NCBI RefSeq assembly: GCF_945859705.1
Contig: NC_079136.1
Location: 95,169,120-95,233,119, forward strand
DNA: 64,000 nucleotides
Source of the DNA: Episyrphus balteatus
Lineage: Eukaryota; Arthropoda; Insecta; Diptera; Syrphidae
Reading direction: 5' to 3'
The number at the start of each line of letters is the position of its first letter. Positions within the stretch are counted from its first letter, which is position 1. The position numbers and the translations under genes are program-made. Shown piece after piece: positions 35,840-44,132 of the stretch. The notes under the pieces were generated by a model. It was not told the DNA's origin and did not search any database. It saw nothing but the letters and a program-made list of their open reading frames with translations.

Positions 35840-36185
35840 CGAAGAAATATGTAATGGCGACCTTTCCCCGCGAGTCGGCTCGGCCTGGCCGTTACGTACG
35901 TTGCAATTGCCCCGCCATTGCCTATTTATATTTACAGTACACACTGAACAACACCAATTATTGCCTGATTAATCAAGTAGTCCAAGGTGCAATAAATTAA
36001 ATTAAAATATAATGAGTTTATTTAGTTTGGTGCAATTCACTTGCTCATTTGCGCACCATGCAACAACCCATTTTTACTGCGAGCTGCATAAGCTACCGGC
36101 CGGCTGTAGGCCGGTACCGATCACCAAACCAAGCAACTACACCATCTACCGTGATACCAGTAGTTCCATTCGTTCCGTGAGACAT
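35840..36185. promoter_or_regulatory. Candidate cis-regulatory patch with GC palindrome
   Basis: GC content is higher than in the flanks (CCCCGCGAGTCGGCTCGGCC near 35868), with homeodomain-like words CAATAAATTAAATTA (about 35990). A palindrome TACCGGCC/GGCCGGTA (36094-36101 and 36109-36116) is separated by 7 nt. It fits an intronic enhancer but could be an old repeat. There is no direct evidence of function. Confidence 0.25.
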
Positions 36186-36589
36186 TTTTTGTTTTTATGT
36201 TAAAGAAAGCATAGCGATCAACATGTAGACTATATATTTTTATTGCTTAAAATGAAGAAATACAGGGTGTTTTTTTACGTGTGTTGAGATCTTTTTTGAT
36301 CGGAGGCCATTTCGTTTAGTTCTTTTGACTTCTTTTAGTGTTACTTTTAGCTTAAAGTTTTTAAAGAACGATAGATGATAATTTAGAAAACTCAAATCTT
36401 CGAAAACCCTAAATTCTGAAAATCCAAAATCGCGAAAAAGCATAAAACCAAAAACGCAAAGATTTCAGTGTTGTGTTTTTGGTAACATAGGTTCTCTGTA
36501 TTTTGAGTTATCTATAGGTTTAATTTTTCTGGACGTTTTTTTTAGTTGTTGATGAAAAAACAAAAGCTTTTAACCCCCTGTTTTGGTAC

Positions 36590-37050
36590 AGTGAGCAATG
36601 TGCACGCCGCAGAAATTTTTCGTCATCATTTCCACTTCTACGCCATTTTTTTTTTTTTTTTTTATTTTCATTTGTTTCTTTCTGTAGACTTTTTATATTA
36701 ACGGTATACGCAGTCACGTCGTATTTCGTAGTTATAGCCCCTCGAGTACCATTATCGCTTTGGTCTTGATTGAGTCCAACCAGCAACTAAACACTGGACG
36801 ACTCAACTTCACAACAACTATATACAACTACTGCTGCTGCTGCACAGCCATATTGAGTAAGAGTTCTATACACTGATAGTGCTAGTGTGGAATCAAGTCA
36901 TAGTCAACAGCCGCGTCGCGTCGCGTCGCACTCTTGCGCGTATACGTTGCGCACATGAAACGCATACGAAATTTATTGGATGCGGAAGTCATGAACAGTT
37001 AGTGAAATACGTTTGCGCACAGACTGTGCGTCTTTGGCTTTTTTGCGCGA
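36590..37050. promoter_or_regulatory. Candidate regulatory or promoter-like patch
   Basis: This contains GCCAT words (Pho/YY1 core, at 36640 and 36847), a CTGCTGCTGCTGC run, a GCGTCGCGTCGCGTCGCAC pentamer repeat near 36912, and TTGCGCGTATACGTTGCGCA near 36934, a near-palindrome. The composition is unlike the AT-rich surroundings. No TATA-Inr combination is convincing, so promoter or enhancer cannot be decided. Confidence 0.25.
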
Positions 37051-37900
37051 TGATTATGATTTTTTTTTTTTTTATACATACATATATTTCTTTGCTGGCC
37101 CGAAGAATGATGCCGACAGCCACCGCCCCACTTGTAGCTATTAGTGTTTAATTACGTGTAAATTACTGAGCTATATTTCACTTTTTTGAACGTTAAAAGT
37201 AGGACTGGTAATGGATCTTATGCGTATAGCGGTTCTTTTAAAAGGTCTTTGAGAAAGCTTGAAGCAAATTTTTTGACACTGTCCCAGTGTCTGGGTTCTT
37301 GGTTAACATGAATTGATGGCAGTTAAATTAATCAAACAAAAAATAACCATAACTACATAGTAAGACTTTCAAATTGTATAAAAGAGATGTTGAAGATAAA
37401 TTATTCTCAGAAAACCAGACAAGACAATAACAACTATCAAATTGCAATGTCTACGCACTCAACTATAGCAATTAATAAAATAGTTTATCAGTTATTTTAA
37501 AGCGTCTAAGCTCATTATTTTTATTCAAATTAAATTACAACTGGGCACTAAAATAAACTAGCTCATTAACGTATACGTGCAATAATGATCACTTAGGGTT
37601 TTTTTTTTTTCTTTGGTTTTCTATTTTGATACATTAGCCAAATTATCTAGAAAATACATTGTTGCAAAGCAAATTGTGTTTGGTTGACGACAAACTACAA
37701 ATTACTTCAAATTTCTTGGCCGTAACAACACCCATGGTTGATTGTATTGTAGGTACCTATAGCATTTTATTTACCTTGAGACAATTTATTTTTGATTATA
37801 AACGATTAGTTATAAGAGACATTGTGTTTTGTGTGATTTATTTTTAAAACTTATTAATTATATTTCGATTTGAACATCACGAAATAAGTGTTATTTAAGA

Positions 37901-37920
37901 TATATATATATATATATATA
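37901..37920. repeat. (TA)10 at the 5' edge of the LINE
   Basis: A pure (TA)10 run directly abuts the first base of the first 5' monomer. It may be the insertion target or a product of insertion. The same run does not occur between monomers. Confidence 0.9.
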
Positions 37921-38075
37921 TTTTATTATTTTTGTTATTTTTTTCTTCGTTATTATATAAGCCTGACCACGGGCATACATTTTCTAAGTGTCTGAATTTA
38001 AACAAATTCCCTTAGAATATTATAATTCACAGTATATTCATGCTGTGAGTTTTATATAGTGTCGGTAAACATCGA

Positions 38076-38154
38076 CCAAAATAAGGCGTCTTAGACAGAT
38101 CTAACTGATGAGCCCACTGTCGTACCTGGGCGAAACGCTTTATAAAATTTTTGG
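38076..38154 (+). ncRNA. Hammerhead ribozyme 1 (type III)
   Basis: Core: cleavage triplet GUC (38088-38090), CUGAUGA (38105-38111), GAAA (38132-38135). Stem I is UUAGA (38091-38095) with UCUAA (38100-38104) and a CAGA loop. Stem II is GCCCA (38112-38116) with UGGGC (38127-38131) and loop CUGUCGUACC. Stem III pairs AUAAGGCGU with ACGCUUUAU and, after a 4-nt bulge, CCAAAA with UUUUGG. All invariant core bases are present and the ends lie in stem III, hence type III. Predicted cut between 38090 and 38091. Compared with ribozyme 2 it lacks 10 nt in loop I. Confidence 0.93.
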
Positions 38155-38389
38155 AGTTGAGGTCACTTGAACTTATATTGAATTATATTCAAAATTCAAT
38201 CACTCCACTTAAAATAAAAATAATTTTAATAATTTTTTATTATTTTTGTTATTTTTTTCTTCGTTATTATATAAGCCTGACCACGGGCATACATTTTCTA
38301 AGTGTCTGAATTTAAACAAATTCCCTTAGAATATTATAATTCACAGTATATTCATGCTGTGAGTTTTATATAGTGTCGGTAAACATCGA

Positions 38390-38478
38390 CCAAAATAAGG
38401 CGTCTTAGTAAGGGTACGACAGATCTAACTGATGAGCCCACTGTCGTACCTGGGCGAAACGCTTTATAAAATTTTTGG
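38390..38478 (+). ncRNA. Hammerhead ribozyme 2 (type III) with loop I-loop II complementarity
   Basis: Same core as ribozyme 1: GUC 38402-38404, CUGAUGA 38429-38435, GAAA 38456-38459. Stem I is UUAG (38405-38408) with CUAA (38425-38428); stem II is GCCCA/UGGGC (38436-38440, 38451-38455); stem III as in unit 1. Loop I is enlarged and contains GGUACGACAG (38413-38422), the exact complement of loop II, CUGUCGUACC (38441-38450). Loop-loop contacts between stems I and II are known to speed natural hammerheads. Predicted cut between 38404 and 38405, leaving a 165-nt leader before the ORF1 ATG. Confidence 0.95.
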
Positions 38479-38569
38479 AGTTGAGGTCACTTGAACTTAT
38501 ATTGAATTATATTCAATCACTCGTCACTCCGCTTAAAATAAAAATAATTTTAATAATTTTTTATTATTT

Positions 38570-39520
38570 TTGTTATGTTTTTTTCTTCGTTATCACTTGT
38601 ATCAAGCCACTGCCACCAAAGTTACTGCATCCACCTCCGCCTCCTCGTCTCTTGTTCTCACTCCGAAAACTCGATTGCAAAAATCTAAAAACAAAATTGA
38701 AACTACCCCAACTCCAGATAAATCTAAATTTTTGGCATCTGGATCTAGTAGTGTGAAAAAATCGACACCTGTTATAATGCCTCTTACAAAAGATAACAAT
38801 AGAAACAAACTTCTGCTTGAACTTGAGGCTAATTTGCTGGCGAAGTTTACAACATCTTTGAGAGAACTTGAAGACAAAATAAAAAAACATATCAGTGAAA
38901 CGTTATCATCATTAAATGATCGCTTGTTTCAGTGCGAGAGTGAGTTAACTGAACTAAAAAAAGAGAATAACAAATTCAAAGAAGAATTGGAGAACAACCA
39001 GCGGGTTCAGCGTCTCAGTGATGTTATTGTGTGTGGTTTACCTGATGATCTTGAATGCAGTCCAATTGAAATTGCACAAAAGCTAGCCGCCAAGCTTAGC
39101 CATGCGCTCTCTCCTCATTCTGATGCATTTCGTCTTAACACCCGAAACAATGCTAAACCACTGCTCATTCGTCTTTCTTCTCAAGCTGAGAAAAAAAATC
39201 TACTCTCTGCTTTTCATGCAATGGGTACACTCACTTACTCTCAGCTATTTAATGATTGTAACAATGACAATGCCAGCATCACACATCCTAATATAAACGA
39301 ACAACGCATCTACATAAATGAAAGCCTCACACCGCTAAATAGTTCTTTGTTGCGACATGCAATTAAACTGCGTAGAGAAGGTCTTCTGTTTTCTGCGAGA
39401 ACAAAAAATGGTTTTGTCTATGTTAGAAAAAGCAGTGATGATATTGAAACGAAGATTGATGCTAGTACTTTTTCCTCACTTACTACTCTTCCAGTGATGT
39501 CAACCGGAGCAGATCATTAA
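38570..39520 (+). CDS. LINE ORF1 protein (316 aa), putative RNA-binding
   Basis: First open frame of the LINE. Residues 1-70 are Ser/Thr/Lys-rich and disordered-looking. About 80-150 is strongly charged with heptad-like Leu spacing (a coiled coil, as in L1-type ORF1 trimers). About 150-220 begins DVIVCGLPDD and has the look of a small alpha/beta fold. About 245-290 (RIYINESLTPLNSSL, then GFVYVRKS) resembles the C-terminal domain shared by insect LINE ORF1 proteins and baculovirus FP25K. ORF1 proteins bind the element RNA and act as chaperones in the RNP. The ATG at 38570 lies in the truncated third monomer. Met70 (ATG at 38777) is an alternative start just before the coiled coil. No Cys-rich zinc knuckles are visible. 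Confidence 0.85.
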   Translation: MLCFFLRYHLYQATATKVTASTSASSSLVLTPKTRLQKSKNKIETTPTPDKSKFLASGSSSVKKSTPVIMPLTKDNNRNKLLLELEANLLAKFTTSLRELEDKIKKHISETLSSLNDRLFQCESELTELKKENNKFKEELENNQRVQRLSDVIVCGLPDDLECSPIEIAQKLAAKLSHALSPHSDAFRLNTRNNAKPLLIRLSSQAEKKNLLSAFHAMGTLTYSQLFNDCNNDNASITHPNINEQRIYINESLTPLNSSLLRHAIKLRREGLLFSARTKNGFVYVRKSSDDIETKIDASTFSSLTTLPVMSTGADH

Positions 39521-39741
39521 TTATAATGATAATTCATCTTAGCTGTATTTTTGGTACCTACAACATTTTTCATTTTTAATTTTAGTTTTTATTTATATAT
39601 TTTTACTTGTTTTATACATTTTTAATTTTTCATTTATTTTTACCTATGTAATTCTTTTTACTGTTTGAAAGATATTTTACTTTTTATTTTTCTATTTCAT
39701 TTGTAGTTGTTCTATAATACTATAATACTATTTGTTTTATC
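39521..39741 (+). other. Inter-ORF spacer of the LINE
   Basis: 221 nt, very T-rich, with stops in all frames. ORF2 would need re-initiation or internal entry, as in other bicistronic LINEs that lack overlapping frames. Confidence 0.7.
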
Positions 39742-42078
39742 ATGTCTGGCGGTAGTGATGTCTGTACTAAATCAATGTTGAAAATACTTTCTAACGCTCG
39801 TGATGGATTCAGGGTTTGTTGTATGAATGCGCGAAGTTTAAATTTAGACAAACTTGATTTTGTTAAATATGTTTTTGGTTCTTCGGGAGTTGATGTTATT
39901 TGCATAACAGAGACATGGTTCAAGCCCGAGACATCTGAATGTTTTTACCAACTACCCAATTACAAATTGGTTCGCAACGACAGAATCACTAATACTATTG
40001 GAGGTGGGGTTGCAATTTACTGCAAAGAGAGTCTGAATTCTAAAATCATTGCCAAATCTGATAACGCTGGGATTGAGTTTTTGCTTTTAGAGGTTTCTAA
40101 TGGTAACATAAAATGCATATTAGGTGTTGTTTACAATCCGAGTAGAAGTTATTCACCTGAACCTCTTTTTTCTATTGTTCGTGAAATATCGGCGAACTAT
40201 GAAAACATAATTCTATGCGGGGATTATAATTCAGATCTTTTTCTCAATGATATTAGAGCAAATGAACTCAAAGATGAAATTGCAGCTTCTGGCTTATCTA
40301 TAGTCAACTCCAATGCAACTCGTTTTGGTCCTAATTCTAACCCAAGTCTTCTTGACTTAATGATAGTGTCAGATTTGTCAAACGTTCTTTTAATCGACCA
40401 AATATCTATCGAAGGGATTTCTGACCATGATTTACTTTTTTGCACCTACAATATTGATTTTTCTAACATCTTAACTTCGTCTTCATTTCAATTTCGTGAC
40501 TTCAAGGCTGTTAATATTGATAACTTGCAAGTTGATGCTCATAATTGCCCATGGAATAGTTGTTATAGCTTGTACAACGTTGATGATAAAGTCGATTTAT
40601 TTCAGCATTTTTTGCTTGAACTTTACCATAAACATGTCCCGTTGAAAACTGTCATAATAAGAAACAAAAACTGTCCATGGTTTACTAATGAAGTGTTAAA
40701 TTCAATCAAAAGTCGTCGCAAGCTTTATGCAAGATGGAAAAATAACTCTACAAGTTTAAACTGGGAGATCTTTTGTCGAGCTCGTAATCACTCAACGTAT
40801 GTTACCCGCAGAGCTAAAAAGAGATATTTTGAATCAAAACTAAGTCCTAATCAGTCCTCTAAGAAGTTCTGGAGCAGCTTACGTACGTTTGGAGTTGGTA
40901 GAAAAGAAGTAGTTCACAACTATCCCAATCCAAATGACCTAAACACTAGTTTTGTAGCCAATAACTTGCAAACAACAAATTTTATGCCTAACAACTTAGC
41001 TTTATATGAAGCCTCTACAGAATTTGACTTTGAGGTAGTTACTGAAAATGAATTGGTCTTGAACATTCTCTCTTTAAAATCCAATTCTATCGGTGAAGAT
41101 GGAATTCCAATTCGTTTTGTTAAATTAATTTTACCGCAAATCATATCTATCTTCACCCATATTATAAATTTTTGTATCACGACCTCTTCATATCCTCAAT
41201 GTTGGAAACGTGCAAATGTTATCCCCGTACCCAAAAAAAACAACCCTTTAAGGAGTGCTGATTATCGGCCCATAAGTATTTTGCCTTGCCTTTCGAAAGT
41301 CTTCGAAAAAGTTATATCGCACCAGATCTCTAAATATGTAAGAAGTCAAAACTTATTATCTTCGGTGCAGTCAGGCTTTAGGGCAGAGCATAGTTGCTCT
41401 ACGGCGATGGTTAAAGTACTTGACGATATCAGAATCCAGTTTGATCAAGGTATGTTAACGCTACTATGCTTGCTTGACTTTACAAAAGCATTTGACCGAG
41501 TCAATCACAGTATTCTCTGTGAAAAACTCAATTTATATTTTGGTTTCAGTAGGAGGTCTGTCCGACTTATTGGAGACTACTTGACACACCGTAGTCAAAG
41601 AGTTAAGGTTTGTGACATTTCATCGGATTCAATTGAATTGGTTGCTGGCGTTCCTCAGGGTTCAATTTTAGGTCCTATTTTATTCTGCATGTTTATCAAT
41701 GACCTTCCATTAACTTGTAAAAATGTAATGTTGCATCTCTATGCAGATGATGTCCAAATGTATCTATCTCGACCATTTAACTTGTTGGAAGACTTAACTT
41801 GCCGAATGAATGAAGATCTGGAAGAGATTTACAAATGGACTCTGTGTAATGGCTTAACGCTTAACCCAGCAAAATCCCAAATCATTGCCATCTCTAAACC
41901 GAAATTCGATACAACCAATCTTCCACCTGTGTTCGTATCTCGATTCCAAATCGAGTTTAAAAATGTTGTTACAAGCCTTGGTTTTAAAATTAATCGTTCC
42001 ATTTCAGCTAACGATCATATTAATACCTCTATTGCATACGATTTTAAACTTCACCTCTCAGTTCACAGTTGCTTATGA
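39742..42078 (+). CDS. LINE ORF2: APE endonuclease plus reverse transcriptase (778 aa)
   Basis: Residues 24-235 are an apurinic-endonuclease-like domain: N29 (MNARSL), E57 (CITETWF), D161/N163 (LCGDYNSDL) and S227-D228-H229 (GISDHDLL) supply the expected active site, which nicks target DNA. A Lys/Arg-rich linker (about 305-385) follows. The reverse transcriptase spans about 480-720: VIPVPKK and DYRPISILP; motif A LLDFTKAFD (D579, D585); motif B AGVPQGSILGP (about 635-645); motif C LYADD (D669, D670); then a thumb start (GLTLNPAKSQ, SLGFKI). The frame ends at 778 aa, shorter than the usual 900 or more, with an odd tail (HLSVHSCL) just after the LGF motif. The thumb/C-terminal region therefore seems cut off. 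Confidence 0.92.
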   Translation: MSGGSDVCTKSMLKILSNARDGFRVCCMNARSLNLDKLDFVKYVFGSSGVDVICITETWFKPETSECFYQLPNYKLVRNDRITNTIGGGVAIYCKESLNSKIIAKSDNAGIEFLLLEVSNGNIKCILGVVYNPSRSYSPEPLFSIVREISANYENIILCGDYNSDLFLNDIRANELKDEIAASGLSIVNSNATRFGPNSNPSLLDLMIVSDLSNVLLIDQISIEGISDHDLLFCTYNIDFSNILTSSSFQFRDFKAVNIDNLQVDAHNCPWNSCYSLYNVDDKVDLFQHFLLELYHKHVPLKTVIIRNKNCPWFTNEVLNSIKSRRKLYARWKNNSTSLNWEIFCRARNHSTYVTRRAKKRYFESKLSPNQSSKKFWSSLRTFGVGRKEVVHNYPNPNDLNTSFVANNLQTTNFMPNNLALYEASTEFDFEVVTENELVLNILSLKSNSIGEDGIPIRFVKLILPQIISIFTHIINFCITTSSYPQCWKRANVIPVPKKNNPLRSADYRPISILPCLSKVFEKVISHQISKYVRSQNLLSSVQSGFRAEHSCSTAMVKVLDDIRIQFDQGMLTLLCLLDFTKAFDRVNHSILCEKLNLYFGFSRRSVRLIGDYLTHRSQRVKVCDISSDSIELVAGVPQGSILGPILFCMFINDLPLTCKNVMLHLYADDVQMYLSRPFNLLEDLTCRMNEDLEEIYKWTLCNGLTLNPAKSQIIAISKPKFDTTNLPPVFVSRFQIEFKNVVTSLGFKINRSISANDHINTSIAYDFKLHLSVHSCL

Positions 42079-42550
42079 CAGTTATTGTAATAAAAGGCAG
42101 TAAATAATGACAAAAATGGTTGTGTAAACTAATAATTTTGAAGAAAAAAAAGATCTTTTCAATTGATGAGGATGACTTTATTCATTCTTACATTTGCAAG
42201 TGTGATGAATTCGAATTTCTTAAAAAGTCTTGAAATTTTAAAAGAAAAACACTAGATTAATTTTTAAATTTCTTGAAAAATGCCAACTTTTGAAATGATA
42301 TATTTTAAACCTGTTGAATCTAAAGAGCTGCAGTTGCACTTAAAATAAAGTGTTCTTTTTTTACCCTGGTGATTTCTTTCAAAGAATGCAACATATAGAA
42401 TAAAAGAGTTATAAACTGAAAAAGGACGAAAATTTCACGGTTTTTCGCGCACCACAAGTCTTCCAAAGCTGCAAATTCAATTTTTCACTGGTGGCAACTG
42501 TATCAACAACTTCCCAAAAAATCAGTTCAATATAAATTTTTCGATCAGTA
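42079..42550. other. Sequence after the LINE; no 3' end recognised
   Basis: No poly-A or short tandem 3' tail of the LINE, and no duplicate of the 5' flank. AT-rich and non-coding. It presumably is host DNA or another repeat joined to the deleted 3' part of the LINE. Confidence 0.45.
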
Positions 42551-42554
42551 CCAT

Positions 42555-42740
42555 ACAGTAGATGGGGATCTTGTAGGAGATTTTAAAAAGATTGATTCCT
42601 CTATAATTGGCGTAGTTTAGAGGGTCTCCCTTCTTAAATATCGGGCAGACAATGAGCATGCATTCTTCCGACCATATTCAGCAAATGAATTTTATTCACC
42701 ACGGTACGTGGCATTGTCAGAGGGACAGAGTTCGTCATCA
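42555..42740 (-). pseudogene. Reverse transcriptase relic (ICPIFKKGDP motif)
   Basis: Read on the minus strand, about 42652-42575 gives CPIFKKGDPLNYANYRGINL, close to the PIFKKGDPLDCSNYRGISLL stretch that opens the palm region of many LINE reverse transcriptases. Flanking residues need frame changes, and stops break it up. It is a different element from the one at 38-42 kb (opposite strand, different wording). The surrounding 42650-43080 is less AT-rich and may be more of the same degraded element. Confidence 0.65.
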
Positions 42741-44130
42741 GTAAATCTGGCCGTATCCCAGGCTTGTCGTCGTTCTATTTATTCATCTCAATCCTAGCTG
42801 GGCAGTTACCTTGACAGCAGAAGGCTCCAACGTAGAGGAACTGGTCCGTCCTTCAATAACTTTAAGAACGGGAACCCGCTCTTTATAGAACTTAGCTCTT
42901 AATACGTCGAAATAGCACATAAAAGGTGTTGATTTCATTAAGGAAAATTCTTCCTGCTGCTATTTGGATCCAAAGAATTAGAAGTGCTTTCGTTTGGTGC
43001 CAACAACAACAACTTTCCAATCATACTGGGGTCTTATCACATCTTGGGTTGAGGTAATAGGCACTCGATGACACGTGAAGACGATAATAGTCCACTTGAA
43101 TACAAAATGTCTACACTTTGATAATCTGAAAGCTCCAATAATAATATTTTTTTGTAAAACAGTCGTTCAACAAAAACTGTAGTAAAATCCAAAAGATCCT
43201 CAACCATTGTCTACCAAACTAAAAGTACATTCTTCTGGATAATCAATTGATTTTTTCTTTCTTTGTCGCTCTTATAATTTTATAACCATTTTAGTTTCTT
43301 TCTGACTCATTTCTTCGTATTACCAAAAAAATATGATTAAGATTATGATTCACCAGTGATCAGCTTGATGGTTAGAGCGTGTTTTGCGTGTATTTCCTTT
43401 TAACAAAACCAACCAATTTAACAACAGTCGCGCTTGACATCGATATAGTATTTATATGTAATAATACTGTCGTAATTGTACAATGATTGCTGTTTCCACA
43501 CAATCGTGACACTTTTTTTTTTTTTATTTTGCATTAAAAAGTAAGAGATCAATCTGAAAACCCCCACCATTTTTTGTTTTTTGTCTTACCTACGAGAGAA
43601 AAAAAAAAACTTGCTAAAGCTTTTCCTTTGTTCCTGTTTGTTCTTATATATTTTTTTTTTCTGTTTAAAATGTAACTCCTGTTCGTTCTTCCGGCAACAA
43701 TCGCACAATAATAAACAATGCAACATTGTTGCAATATACCTTACGCAAATGTTGGGTATATTGATATAGGTATACTGTATTGTATTTAAGTTACCATACT
43801 ACCCCATATATGGGGCTTTTAGGTACACGAATATATGGCCTACTTTTGAGATTTTATCAGCCAGTTGTGATGGTGACACGGTTTGTTTTTATTTGTTTAT
43901 TTTGTTTTGTTTTGTCATTGCTTCAATACGTTTAATGTAGAATGTACTCTAAGGTAAATATGATGCAAAAAAATGATATTAATAATAATAATTTAAGGCT
44001 TGGCGATATTTGTATATTTTTGGTATTGAGTGTGGCACGAAACCCTGCAGCTGTTTTACAAAAAAAAATCATAATTGGTTCCTTTTGGAGCTACCTTGAT
44101 CTCCGATAGGTTTATAGTCGATATGTAGAT
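42741..44130. other. Non-coding stretch
   Basis: The 5' part (to about 43080) may belong to the decayed retroelement. The remainder holds simple AT-rich DNA and no gene. Confidence 0.45.
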
Positions 44131-44132
44131 TA

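Larger units (their letters stand above)
34481..37900. other. Non-coding stretch with two candidate regulatory patches
   Basis: No gene identified. The 60-90-codon frames in it overlap on both strands and are not convincing. The patches at 35840-36185 and 36590-37050 are listed separately. There is a short perfect hairpin, GACACTG/CAGTGTC, at 37275-37291. Confidence 0.5.
37921..38569 (+). repeat. Tandem 5' monomers (314 bp, 324 bp, partial)
   Basis: The phrase TTTTATTATTTTTGTTAT starts at 37921, 38235 and 38559. Units 1 and 2 match along their whole length. Unit 2 has a 10-nt addition (TAAGGGTACG, from 38409) and small changes near its end. Unit 3 has only about 40 bp and runs straight into ORF1, and one extra G in it makes the ATG at 38570. 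Tandem monomers in a LINE 5' UTR are known for mouse L1, where they carry promoter activity. Here each full unit also carries a ribozyme. Confidence 0.93.
37921..42080 (+). mobile_element. APE-type LINE with ribozyme-bearing 5' monomers
   Basis: A non-LTR retrotransposon in this order: two tandem 5' monomers, a truncated third, ORF1, a 221-nt gap, ORF2. Both frames are open without stops, and catalytic residues of the endonuclease and reverse transcriptase are present, so the copy is young. ORF2 stops soon after the RT core and no 3' UTR or A-tail is recognisable, which suggests the 3' end has been lost or replaced. Clade: CR1/Jockey group is likely from the APE-RT arrangement and the ORF1 C-terminal type, but I cannot place it securely. 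No target-site duplication found. Confidence 0.9.

Noticed and set aside
43358..43400. tRNA-like words (GATGGTTAGAGCG)
   Set aside because: Only an A-box-like string; no B box at the right distance and no cloverleaf.
43570..43612. Possible recursive splice site on the minus strand (pyrimidine tract, TAG|GTAAGA)
   Set aside because: Tract is a plain poly-T, donor is off consensus, no second donor downstream, and it is on the opposite strand to the two good sites.
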